From NCBI GenBank assembly GCA_020347545.1, contig CP070731.1:1909236-1920086 (forward strand): a stretch of DNA of 10,851 nt, read 5' to 3'. This document shows, in pieces, positions 1 to 5,997 of the stretch (position 1 is the stretch's first letter; each line of letters opens with the position of its first letter). The notes beneath the pieces are model-generated. The model had not been told where the DNA came from, did no database searches, and saw only the letters and a program-made list of their open reading frames with translations. The translations under genes were made by a program, and so were the position numbers. Source of the stretch: Flavobacteriaceae bacterium. Lineage in GTDB: Bacteria > Bacteroidota > Bacteroidia > Flavobacteriales > Flavobacteriaceae.

Positions 1-33
1 AAGGGTAGCTTATAATTTTCTGATAAATATGGG

Positions 34-345
34 TTAAGCTTTGCAGCTTTTGTCACAAGACTTACCCTCATCTGAACATTTACCTTTACATTTTTTCACT
101 GATGAATCAGCCATAGCCTTGGCTGAATCAGCTACTTTTTCAACCTCCGCAGCAGCAGAATCAATAACTTGTTCAGCTTCTTCGGCAGCAGCTTCCACTG
201 CTTCAGCAGCATTATCAGTAGCCTCTTCTACTGCTTCAACAGCTTGTTCAGCAGCTTCAGTGGCCTGTTCTTTTTTTGTCTGGTCACATGAAACAGTTAA
301 AATAGCCAATACAGCTATTACAAAAATTCCTTTGATCAATTTCAT
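34..345 (-). CDS. Small Ala/Glu-rich lipoprotein with twin CX3C tail
   Basis: Predicted 103-residue lipoprotein of unknown function. Residues 1-20 form a lipoprotein signal peptide ending in the lipobox LTVSC, with Cys20 as the lipidated residue. Residues about 27-82 are almost entirely Ala, Glu, Asp, Val and Ser and should form a long acidic helix or coiled coil. The tail (84-103) is basic and has four cysteines (C86, C90, C97, C101) spaced CX3C-X6-CX3C, a pattern that could bind metal or form two disulfides. I chose the ATG at 345 because it directly precedes the signal peptide; the frame stays open upstream to an ATG at 420, but that extension would bury the signal sequence. It is the last of four lipoprotein genes on this strand. 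A terminator lies upstream, so it probably has its own promoter, which I could not identify. No family recognised. Confidence 0.82.
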   Translation of the reverse strand: MKLIKGIFVIAVLAILTVSCDQTKKEQATEAAEQAVEAVEEATDNAAEAVEAAAEEAEQVIDSAAAEVEKVADSAKAMADSSVKKCKGKCSDEGKSCDKSCKA

Positions 346-431
346 AGTTGTTAATTTTAAGTTAATATTACGGTGCAAGATAAAGAAACAAATTTGAAGA
401 AATTCTGAAGTATTGCCCATAAAAGGTGATT

Positions 432-470
432 AATCAAAAAAACCTGATTTGAAATCAGGTTTTTTTGATT
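432..470 (-). terminator. Intrinsic terminator of the TonB-like lipoprotein gene
   Basis: A perfect 19-base inverted repeat (432-450 and 452-470). Its core is ACCTGAT, loop TTGAA, ATCAGGT, flanked by a run of A on one side and T on the other, so it could work in both directions. It lies 45 bases past the stop of the gene ending at 516 and upstream of the small lipoprotein gene, separating the two into different transcription units. Confidence 0.85.
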
Positions 471-515
471 TTAGGCGCTGTAATACAAATTTACAAGCCT
501 TATAATTTCTATCTG

Positions 516-1190
516 CTAAAGTTTTTCAACTTTAAAATCAACGACAAATTTAGTACTGACTCCTACAGGTTCTCCCTTACTTGTTGCAGGTGTAACCTTG
601 GGTGTACTGTTTATAACCCTTTCCATTTCAGTTTCAAGGGCTTTTTTTGGTGCCGTTACTCTTAAAGAGAAAACCCTTCCTGCCTTATTTACATGAAGTA
701 CTACCCCAATTTTATAATCACCTTTTTTCAAACCTACATCCTTAGCGATGTCATGATTAAATTCACTTTTTAAATATGCAATAAAACTCTCCTTGGTACA
801 AGCTCTGATCTCATCCGCTGTAGCCCCTGTACATCCAGGATAAATTACAGGTGTATCAGCCAGCCCTTCCACAATTACTCCTTCAGGCACCTCAACGTCC
901 TCAAGGTCCATCGCCTGAGTTTCTATTGATTCTGCAGGTTCCATTTCGCCGGAACCACCTTCTGCAGCGGTCGCGGCAGCGGCTCCCGCAGCGGCTCCAG
1001 AAGCGTCATCGCCTTCTGATTCTTCAGCTTCATAAGTAGCGGCCTCATCAGGATCGGCTGAAGCATCTGGCCCATCTTCCGTCATTTCAGTGGAAGCATC
1101 ATCCTGAGCTTCTTCTTTTTTAGATTCTTTGCATGAATATGCAAGCATACTTACAAGCGTAAATATGAATAATAATTTTAAAATTTTCAT
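516..1190 (-). CDS. Lipoprotein with TonB C-terminal-like domain
   Basis: Predicted 224-residue lipoprotein. Residues 1-20 are a signal peptide with lipobox LAYSC (Cys20), followed by KESKKEE. Residues about 28-100 are a low-complexity linker rich in Asp, Glu, Ala, Ser and Gly. Residues about 112-224 resemble the TonB C-terminal domain of Bacteroidota: the PVIYPGC entry, a second cysteine (C120 and C131 as a likely pair), an FIAYL helix, a V-x-K-A-G-R-V strand turn, an ALETEMERVIN helix, and a P-K-V-T-P-A segment leading into a final strand. True TonB proteins are anchored by an N-terminal membrane helix and have a Pro-rich linker; this one is lipid-anchored with an acidic linker, so energy transduction is doubtful. 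The domain call is a family inference from motif order; the function is unknown. Confidence 0.85.
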   Translation of the reverse strand: MKILKLLFIFTLVSMLAYSCKESKKEEAQDDASTEMTEDGPDASADPDEAATYEAEESEGDDASGAAAGAAAATAAEGGSGEMEPAESIETQAMDLEDVEVPEGVIVEGLADTPVIYPGCTGATADEIRACTKESFIAYLKSEFNHDIAKDVGLKKGDYKIGVVLHVNKAGRVFSLRVTAPKKALETEMERVINSTPKVTPATSKGEPVGVSTKFVVDFKVEKL

Positions 1191-1220
1191 TTTGTAAAAA
1201 GATTTAGTTAACTATTGAAA

Positions 1221-1228
1221 CAAAAATA
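1221..1228 (-). promoter_or_regulatory. Putative -7 element for the TonB-like lipoprotein gene
   Basis: The minus strand reads TATTTTTG, a full match to the Bacteroidota -7 consensus TANNTTTG, about 30 bases upstream of the ATG at 1190. A TTG at 1244-1242 is only 13 bases away, which is short for a -33 element, so the upstream half is not convincing. Confidence 0.45.
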
Positions 1229-1280
1229 AACGATTATTTAACAAATAGCGAATCAAAAGGTTAAAAATTAGGTCAATAAA

Positions 1281-1315
1281 TAAAAAAGCGCCCTTCAGGC
1301 GCTCTTTTTTATTTT
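1281..1315 (-). terminator. Intrinsic terminator of the SYLF lipoprotein gene
   Basis: Hairpin AGCGCC, loop CTTCA, GGCGCT (1287-1303), with an A run on the left and a T run on the right, so it has terminator shape on both strands. It lies about 25 bases past the stop of the minus-strand gene ending at 1328 and upstream of the promoter region of the next gene. Confidence 0.85.
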
Positions 1316-1327
1316 TACCAGCACGAA

Positions 1328-2062
1328 CTAGTTAATTCCTGGCTTGTATTTGAAGGTCTGGCCACCTACAGAAGCTTCAGCCATTAATCCACCAATTGTT
1401 TTTGTAAAAATGGCTACCCCATCCTGATAGTTTATATCAACAGAAGCCCCATCTTTAAGAGCAACGGCAGAAGCTTGTCCTGAAAATTTCACTTTACCAC
1501 CGGTAAACCTTTCCAATGCAGGCTGATCCTCAAAAAAGATAACTTCCATATACTGCTGGCCCCCGGCCTGCAGACCAAAAGTTGCCTGCGCCAGGTTTGA
1601 CTGGCCAATTACAGTTTTGTTGTCAAAAACCAATCCATGGCCACCTGCACCACCAATCCCAAGTCCGCCTTTTGTAATCTTTGGGAAAACCGCAAATGCA
1701 TAAGCGTCATGAAAATGTTTTTCAAGTTCAGGATTACCAGTTGCTAATTCTTTCATAGCATCCTTAACCTCGTCTTGAAGTTTGGTATCCTTTGGAAAAA
1801 CAACAGTGATTTTCTTTTCTGCTTCAGTGGCTTCTTCTGCACCTTCTTCTGCAGCTTCTTCAGTACTTTCCGAAGCCTCGGCACCTTCTTCAGTAGCTTC
1901 TTCTGCAGCTTCTTCAGTCGGCTCCTCGGCGGCCTCAGAAGTTTCCGTGGTTTCTTCTATAGCTGTATCCGCAGCCTCACCAGCTTCTTTTTTTTCTGAT
2001 TTGCACGAAAAACTAATCGCAGATATTACTAGAAGAGCGAATAATATTCTCAATAATTTCAT
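1328..2062 (-). CDS. Lipoprotein with SYLF (Ysc84) lipid-binding domain
   Basis: Predicted 244-residue lipoprotein. Residues 1-20 are a signal peptide with lipobox ISFSC (Cys20), followed by KSEKKE. Residues about 27-84 are a strongly acidic linker of Glu, Ala, Thr and Ser. Residues about 92-243 match the SYLF/Ysc84 family: AYAFAVFPKITKGGLGIGG, GLVFDNK, an AQATFGLQAGGQ segment, EVIFFEDQPALERF, FSGQASAVALKDGAS, DGVAIFT and GGLMAEASVGGQTF. Eukaryotic SYLF proteins bind phosphoinositides and actin; bacterial members are poorly characterised and mostly envelope-associated. The protein should sit on a membrane surface, with the acidic stretch spacing the domain from its lipid anchor. It has its own putative promoter and terminator, so it appears monocistronic. 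The domain call is strong; the cellular role is unknown. Confidence 0.93.
   Translation of the reverse strand: MKLLRILFALLVISAISFSCKSEKKEAGEAADTAIEETTETSEAAEEPTEEAAEEATEEGAEASESTEEAAEEGAEEATEAEKKITVVFPKDTKLQDEVKDAMKELATGNPELEKHFHDAYAFAVFPKITKGGLGIGGAGGHGLVFDNKTVIGQSNLAQATFGLQAGGQQYMEVIFFEDQPALERFTGGKVKFSGQASAVALKDGASVDINYQDGVAIFTKTIGGLMAEASVGGQTFKYKPGIN
1843..1918 (-). repeat. In-frame direct repeat in the acidic linker
   Basis: An exact 22-base direct repeat occurs at 1843-1864 and 1897-1918. The copies start 54 bases (18 codons) apart, so they are in frame and both encode TEEAAEE in the SYLF lipoprotein. Related degenerate GAA/GCT codon runs surround them. Gain or loss of the unit would change linker length without breaking the frame. 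Confidence 0.8.
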
Positions 2063-2095
2063 AATTGTAATTGTTTAAAAGGTTAAGTATACACG

Positions 2096-2126
2096 CAAAG
2101 TAAGAACATTTCAAACTGAAATGCAA
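2096..2126 (-). promoter_or_regulatory. Putative promoter of the SYLF lipoprotein gene
   Basis: The minus strand reads TTG (2126-2124), 20 bases, then TTACTTTG (2103-2096). The -7 part matches TANNTTTG at seven of eight positions, and the spacing to TTG suits a Bacteroidota -33 element. It lies about 33 bases upstream of the ATG at 2062. Confidence 0.4.
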
Positions 2127-2143
2127 CTCAATTCTGGCTTAAT

Positions 2144-2539
2144 TTACTGAGTCTCATCCGGGGAGGCATCCAAGGTGACATCCTCCATTGAAACGACTGA
2201 ATATATTTCTCCTCCTGCGGTCCTTTCTATGATCTCCTTAATTTTATTTTCATCAATCCTGTTCTGATCATATCGAACAATCCCTGAGCTGTCCTCAAAT
2301 GACACCTTGGCATAATTGACTCCATCGGCTTTATACAATTTCGACTGGATCAATCGGGCACATCCAATTTCACAGGTCATTCCCTTGATATCCACTTTAA
2401 CCTCCCGAATGTTTTCAGCAATTACCTCACTTTTGTTTTTTTCCTCGGGATTCTCACTGGATTTCTTAGATGAATCGCATGAAATAAAAAACAATAAAAA
2501 CACTGCAAAGGACAAATATTTAATGTGTAATTTCACCAC
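2144..2539 (-). CDS. Lipoprotein with heavy-metal-associated (HMA) domain
   Basis: Predicted 131-residue lipoprotein. Residues 1-21 form a signal peptide ending FFISC (Cys21), followed by DSSKKS and a polar linker to about residue 44. Residues about 46-115 look like an HMA fold: strand VKVDIKGM, cysteine motif MTCEIGC (C56, C60), helix ARLIQSKL, then DGVNYAKVSFEDSSGIVRYD and helix IDENKIKEIIERT. Canonical HMA domains have MXCXXC; this one has one extra residue (CX3C), which I recall from related flavobacterial proteins. A role in copper or other metal binding in the envelope is inferred. The start is unusual: no in-frame ATG exists, an in-frame TAA lies just upstream, and the best candidates are tandem GTG codons (2539, 2536) directly abutting a GGAGG. 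Confidence 0.85.
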   Translation of the reverse strand: MVKLHIKYLSFAVFLLFFISCDSSKKSSENPEEKNKSEVIAENIREVKVDIKGMTCEIGCARLIQSKLYKADGVNYAKVSFEDSSGIVRYDQNRIDENKIKEIIERTAGGEIYSVVSMEDVTLDASPDETQ

Positions 2540-2544
2540 CTCCG
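2540..2544 (-). promoter_or_regulatory. GGAGG-like ribosome binding site abutting a GTG start
   Basis: On the minus strand the sequence reads CGGAGGTGGTGAAA. The GGAGG motif runs into the first of two in-frame GTG codons, leaving almost no spacer. Either initiation uses the second GTG or an unannotated later codon, or the motif is not used as a Shine-Dalgarno site. Many Bacteroidota genes lack such motifs, so its presence stands out here. Confidence 0.4.
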
Positions 2545-2564
2545 TTTTTTAAAAATTTATCAGA

Positions 2565-2572
2565 CAAAAATA
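2565..2572 (-). promoter_or_regulatory. Putative -7 element for the HMA lipoprotein gene
   Basis: The minus strand reads TATTTTTG, a full TANNTTTG match about 25 bases upstream of the GTG start. The nearest TTG upstream (2588-2586) is only 13 bases away. The element lies in the 65-base gap shared with the divergent transporter gene. Confidence 0.45.
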
Positions 2573-2604
2573 CGGATAATATTTTCAATAAGAACTTTTG
2601 ATCC

Positions 2605-3474
2605 ATGAACAGCAAGCAGTCTCGATGGTTTATATTAATTATTCTGTCACTCGTATGGGGAAGTTCCTTTATTTTGATGAAGCTTGCGCTGATCGACCTC
2701 AATCCTGTTCAGGTAGGTGCCCTTAGAATTATTTTCTCCGCTCTGGCACTCTTTCTTATCGCCTTGAAAAAAATAAGGCAAATTAACGGCAAGGAATGGG
2801 TCTACATAATAATAACAGCCCTTCTGGGTACTTTTATTCCCGTTTTCCTCTTTGCATATGCCGTACAAAATATAGACAGTTCCATTGTATCCATACTAAA
2901 TTCTCTTACACCCTTAAACACCCTGCTGGTGGGGGCCTTCTTTTTTGGTTTTAGCTTTTTAAGAAAGCAATTTCTCGGTGTTATTATAGGATTGCTGGGC
3001 GCTTTATTTCTGATTTTAAAAGGAGCGGAATTGAATCCTGATCAAAATTATCTCTATGCCTTAGGCATCATTATTGCATCGGTAGGATATGCCTTTAACG
3101 TAAATATCATAAAAAAACATTTGAGTGAACTGTCTGCATTAACAATTGTTACCGGGAACTTTGTTGTCATTTTTATTCCGGCCATTATCGTGCTTTGGCT
3201 GACTGATTTCTTTCAGACATCCTATATTATTCAGGCAAAATCTTCGCTCGGTTACTTGCTGCTGCTCTCGGTTTTTGGGACGGCAATGGCAAAAACCCTG
3301 TTTAATAAGCTTATTCACATCTCCTCACCCATTTTTTCAAGTTCAGTTACTTACCTGATTCCAATTGTGGCTGTTTTTTGGGGGGTACTGGACGGGGAAA
3401 GACTTTTTCCCGGTCAGATCATTGCCGGCTTTGTGATCTTGCTGGGTGTATACCTGACCAACAAAGGAAAGTGA
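2605..3474 (+). CDS. EamA-family (DMT superfamily) membrane transporter
   Basis: A 289-residue protein with about ten hydrophobic segments, the usual size and topology for the drug/metabolite transporter superfamily. Two EamA repeats are visible. The first, about 8-138, has WGSSF at 18-22, RIIFSALALF and NSLTPLNTLL near 99-108. The second, about 150-286, has SVGYAFN and the typical TYLIPIVAVFWGVLDGE segment at 249-265. Such proteins export small metabolites, amino acids or drugs across the inner membrane, but the substrate cannot be read from sequence. The ATG at 2605 directly precedes the first membrane segment. It is divergent from the HMA lipoprotein gene and followed, after 144 bases, by rplU with its own promoter. 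I found no clear promoter and only a weak hairpin after the stop. Confidence 0.92.
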   Translation: MNSKQSRWFILIILSLVWGSSFILMKLALIDLNPVQVGALRIIFSALALFLIALKKIRQINGKEWVYIIITALLGTFIPVFLFAYAVQNIDSSIVSILNSLTPLNTLLVGAFFFGFSFLRKQFLGVIIGLLGALFLILKGAELNPDQNYLYALGIIIASVGYAFNVNIIKKHLSELSALTIVTGNFVVIFIPAIIVLWLTDFFQTSYIIQAKSSLGYLLLLSVFGTAMAKTLFNKLIHISSPIFSSSVTYLIPIVAVFWGVLDGERLFPGQIIAGFVILLGVYLTNKGK

Positions 3475-3530
3475 AAGACTCAAGCCGAGGTGATTGCACC
3501 ATTTTATCTCGAAATATTGAATTTAAAAAG

Positions 3531-3562
3531 TTTTTCCTATTTAATAAAAAGATGTATATTTG
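3531..3562 (+). promoter_or_regulatory. Promoter of rplU-rpmA
   Basis: TATATTTG at 3555-3562 matches the Bacteroidota -7 consensus TANNTTTG exactly and is followed by CACCC, a common context at flavobacterial start sites. A T-rich stretch (TTTTTC, 3531-3536) sits at about the right distance for the -33 region but lacks a TTG. The predicted leader to the rplU ATG at 3619 is about 50 bases, AT-rich, with no obvious stable hairpin. Confidence 0.7.
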
Positions 3563-3618
3563 CACCCGCCTAAATGGAAAGGGCAGTATATTTAAATAAA
3601 AAGCAAAAACATTAATCC

Positions 3619-4125
3619 ATGTACGCAATTGTAGAGATAGCAGGGCAGCAATTTAAAGTTGCTAAAGATCAGAAGGTTTTTGTTCATCGTTTAGAAGAGA
3701 AGGAAGGGTCAAAGGTTTCTTTTGACAAAGTTCTCTTAATGAATGACGGCAAAGTTACCATTGGCGCCCCGGTTATAAAAAATGCAGTAGTTACTGCAAA
3801 GGTATTGAAGCACCTTAAAGGTGATAAGGTAATCGTTTTCAAAAAGAAAAGAAGAAAAGGATTTAAAAAGAAAAATGGTCATCGTCAGTTTTTATCTGAA
3901 ATCCAGATCGATGGAATTTCAGTAAAGGCACCTGCTAAAAAAGCAGCGGCTAAAAAAGACGAAGCCAAAGCTGAAAAAGCACCAGCTGCCAAAAAGGAAG
4001 CTCCAGCTAAGAAAACAGCGACTAAAAAAGAAACTAAGGCTCCTGCCAAAGCAGCTCCAAAGGCTGCGGCAAAAAAGCCTGCAGCTAAAAAGCCTGCAGC
4101 CAAAAAGGAAAGCCCAAAAAAATAA
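3619..4125 (+). CDS. rplU: 50S ribosomal protein L21 with long basic C-terminal tail
   Basis: Residues 1 to about 102 are a complete L21: MYAIVEIAGQQFKV at the N-terminus, then VLLMNDG, VIKNAVVTAKVLKHLKGDKV and the family signature region FKKKRRKGFKKKNGHRQ ending in SEIQIDGI. L21 binds 23S rRNA in the large subunit. The usual length is about 100-105 residues; here residues 104-168 add a tail of Lys, Ala, Pro and Glu resembling a histone H1-like or chromatin-binding tail, built from KKPAAKK-type units. I believe similar tails occur in other flavobacterial L21 proteins, so this is probably a lineage trait rather than an annotation error; the reading frame is continuous. rpmA follows after 24 bases, the common rplU-rpmA order, under one promoter and terminator. 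Confidence 0.98.
   Translation: MYAIVEIAGQQFKVAKDQKVFVHRLEEKEGSKVSFDKVLLMNDGKVTIGAPVIKNAVVTAKVLKHLKGDKVIVFKKKRRKGFKKKNGHRQFLSEIQIDGISVKAPAKKAAAKKDEAKAEKAPAAKKEAPAKKTATKKETKAPAKAAPKAAAKKPAAKKPAAKKESPKK
3925..4120 (+). repeat. Low-complexity Lys/Ala repeats in the L21 tail
   Basis: This segment encodes near-tandem AAKK, PAKK and KKPAA units. The clearest repetition is a 15-base unit around 4075-4104 that encodes KPAAK twice. The base composition is A-rich with many AAA codons. It forms the basic tail of L21. Confidence 0.7.
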
Positions 4126-4149
4126 TTAACCCAGTAAAAATAGTAGATC

Positions 4150-4410
4150 ATGGCTCATAAAAAAGGTGTAGGTAGTTCTAAGAACGGTAGAGAATCAGAA
4201 TCGAAACGATTAGGAGTAAAAATCTTTGGTGGTCAAGGCGCATTAGCTGGTAACATTCTAGTACGTCAAAGAGGCACAACACATCACCCTGGAGAAAATG
4301 TATATATGGGTAAGGACCATACACTACACGCTCAGGTAGATGGAATCGTTAAGTTTACTAAGAAGAAAGACAACAGGTCTTACGTATCGATTGAACCAAT
4401 CGAAGCTTAG
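4150..4410 (+). CDS. rpmA: 50S ribosomal protein L27
   Basis: An 86-residue protein matching L27 along its length: MAHKKGVGSSKNGRESESKRLGVK, FGGQ, LAGNILVRQRGT, HPGENVYMGKDHTL, and VKFTKKK near the end. L27 lies near the peptidyl transferase centre, where its N-terminal tail contacts the tRNA acceptor ends. The mature-type MAHKK N-terminus is present, with no cleavable leader of the kind seen in Firmicutes L27. It is co-transcribed with rplU and followed by a strong terminator. Confidence 0.99.
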   Translation: MAHKKGVGSSKNGRESESKRLGVKIFGGQGALAGNILVRQRGTTHHPGENVYMGKDHTLHAQVDGIVKFTKKKDNRSYVSIEPIEA

Positions 4411-4430
4411 TATCCAGAAAAAGATATTGA

Positions 4431-4460
4431 AAAGCCCTTGCAGTTGCAAGGGCTTTTTTT
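4431..4460 (+). terminator. Intrinsic terminator of rplU-rpmA
   Basis: An 11-bp stem AAAGCCCTTGC / GCAAGGGCTTT with loop AGTT, followed by a run of T to 4460. It begins 20 bases after the rpmA stop and closes the ribosomal protein operon. Confidence 0.92.
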
Positions 4461-4508
4461 GTTTTAAAAGATTTTAGCCTGAAATCAGAATTTATAGGCC
4501 ATAAATTA

Positions 4509-4516
4509 TATTTTTG
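4509..4516 (+). promoter_or_regulatory. Putative -7 element for the flippase-dut-TPR unit
   Basis: TATTTTTG is a full match to TANNTTTG, 26 bases before the proposed TTG start at 4543 and after the rpmA terminator. No TTG is present at the expected -33 distance. Confidence 0.5.
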
Positions 4517-4542
4517 TTTGAAGATTTTCAATCAAGTACACT

Positions 4543-5997
4543 TTGAGCACATTAAAAAGGTTTTTCAGGGATACCATTATTTACGGAATTGCAGCCGTTT
4601 TACCCAGAGCCATAAATATTGTACTTGTTAAACTGCACACCAACACCCTGGTTTCTTCGAGTTACGCAGACAGCACCATCTATTTTGTCTATGCTGCCTA
4701 TTTTAATGCCTTGCTTACCTACGGTATGGAAACGGCCTTTTTCAGGTTTTTTACGGCAGAAAAGGAAAAAGGCAAAGTCATTTCCACCGCTTTTCTAACT
4801 TTACTCGGAACTACTTTGGCTTTTATGTCTCTGGCCCTGTTTTACAGTGATGAGCTGTCAGCGCATATGGGTTTCACAAGTCCATTAGCCTTAAAGATAT
4901 TGATCCTTGTTACTACTTTTGACACCTTACTGGTAATTCCCTTTGCCTATTTAAGAGTTACAAACAGGCCCATAAAATTCACTTTTTACAAGGTTTTAAA
5001 TGTTGTTATATTCGCCATCTTTAACCTTTATTTTCTGCTCTATGTCCCAAATGCCCTGGAATATGGAAATTATGTTCCCGGTTTTCTTGCAGATCACTTT
5101 CATGAACAACCTTTGGTGCTCTATATTTTTATCGCCAATTTGATGGGAAGTATGATTACATTCCTGCTACTCTTCCCTCTTGTTTTTAAGTTTAAACTGA
5201 ATTATGACAAGGCTTTGCTTTACAAGATGCTGGGCTATGGACTTCCTATAATGATCAGCAGCCTTGCCTATGTTACCAATGAGAATCTTGACAAATTACT
5301 GTTAACGCGTTATTTGGGCAAAGAACAAATGGGGATTTATGCCGCCTGCTATAAACTCGGTGTTTTTATGTCGCTTTATATCATGGCCTTTAAGATGGGG
5401 GCAGAACCCTTCTTTTTCAATCAGGCCGATAAGTCAAATGCGAAAGAAACCTATTCAAGAGTCATGAACTGGTTTGTTATTTTCGGTTCGCTGTTTATGA
5501 TCATTATTGTCTGTTTTATTGACTTGTTTGGCAATTTGCTATTAGGAAGGCCCGTTTATTTTTCGGCCCTGGAAATCGTTCCGGTCATTCTTCTGGCCAA
5601 CCTGTTTCTGGGTATTTATTACAACCTGTCCGTATGGTTTAAGCTCACAGATAAAACAAGATACGGCATGTACTTTTCCATTTTTGGAGCAGCACTGACC
5701 ATCGGATTAAATATCGTTTTCATCCCGAAGTACGGGTATATGGCCTCGGCCTGGGCAACGCTGGCCACCTATATGCTCGTGGCTTTGTTAAGCTATCTTT
5801 ATGGTAGAAAATTCTATCGCATCCCCTATAATCTGTCAATTAATTTTTTCTCGTTGATCACGGCAGCAGCAGGAAGTTTTATTTCCTTTTACTATTTTCG
5901 AGCCAATTATCTGGCGTCTGTAGCAATTGTGCTGATCTTTCTGACCGGAATCATCATGACCCAAAAAACTGAAATAAAAAAAATATGGAAAACGTAA
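4543..5997 (+). CDS. Wzx-like polysaccharide/oligosaccharide flippase
   Basis: A 484-residue polytopic membrane protein of the MOP superfamily (polysaccharide transport type). The N-terminus FFRDTIIYGIAAVLPRAIN and the YGMETAFFRFF segment near 60-70 are typical of the family in Bacteroidota, as are MISSLAYVTNENLDKLLL in the middle and the GYMASAWATLATY segment in the C-terminal half. About 12-14 membrane segments are visible. Such proteins move lipid-linked sugars across the inner membrane for capsule, O-antigen or exopolysaccharide assembly; the glycan here is unknown, and no glycosyltransferases are nearby. The start is TTG at 4543: an in-frame TGA lies at 4519-4521, and the first in-frame ATG is inside conserved sequence at about residue 62. 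Its end overlaps dut by 13 bases, suggesting translational coupling. Confidence 0.93.
   Translation: MSTLKRFFRDTIIYGIAAVLPRAINIVLVKLHTNTLVSSSYADSTIYFVYAAYFNALLTYGMETAFFRFFTAEKEKGKVISTAFLTLLGTTLAFMSLALFYSDELSAHMGFTSPLALKILILVTTFDTLLVIPFAYLRVTNRPIKFTFYKVLNVVIFAIFNLYFLLYVPNALEYGNYVPGFLADHFHEQPLVLYIFIANLMGSMITFLLLFPLVFKFKLNYDKALLYKMLGYGLPIMISSLAYVTNENLDKLLLTRYLGKEQMGIYAACYKLGVFMSLYIMAFKMGAEPFFFNQADKSNAKETYSRVMNWFVIFGSLFMIIIVCFIDLFGNLLLGRPVYFSALEIVPVILLANLFLGIYYNLSVWFKLTDKTRYGMYFSIFGAALTIGLNIVFIPKYGYMASAWATLATYMLVALLSYLYGRKFYRIPYNLSINFFSLITAAAGSFISFYYFRANYLASVAIVLIFLTGIIMTQKTEIKKIWKT

Noticed and set aside
371..391. Possible -7 element (TATCTTGC on the minus strand) for the small lipoprotein gene
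   Set aside because: It is one base short of TANNTTTG and has no TTG at a suitable distance, so it was not listed as a promoter.
41..397. Plus-strand open frame rich in Ser and Ala opposite the small lipoprotein gene
   Set aside because: It is the complement of repetitive Ala/Glu codons, which avoids stops by composition. It has no family resemblance, and the minus-strand frame has a clear lipoprotein signal.
346..420. Longer start (ATG at 420) for the small lipoprotein
   Set aside because: It would put 25 extra residues before a textbook lipoprotein signal peptide, and the upstream part has no signal features.
1988..1995. Homopolymer A tracts (6-8 bases) near the start of the three lipoprotein genes as phase-variation sites
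   Set aside because: Tracts this short are easily explained by adjacent lysine codons in an AT-rich genome, and all three frames are intact.
1782..2078. Plus-strand Ser/Ala-rich open frame opposite the SYLF lipoprotein linker
   Set aside because: It arises from the same kind of codon bias on the opposite strand; the minus strand carries a recognised domain and signal peptide.
3489..3507. Possible terminator after the EamA gene (GGTG, loop ATTG, CACC, then ATTTTAT)
   Set aside because: The stem is only four base pairs and the T run is interrupted, which is too weak to call.
3569..3618. Ribosomal protein leader RNA upstream of rplU
   Set aside because: The leader is short and AT-rich, and I could not find a stable or recognisable structure in it.
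3885..4151. Minus-strand Ala/Phe-rich open frame opposite the L21 tail
   Set aside because: It is the complement of the Lys/Ala repeats of rplU and has no independent support.
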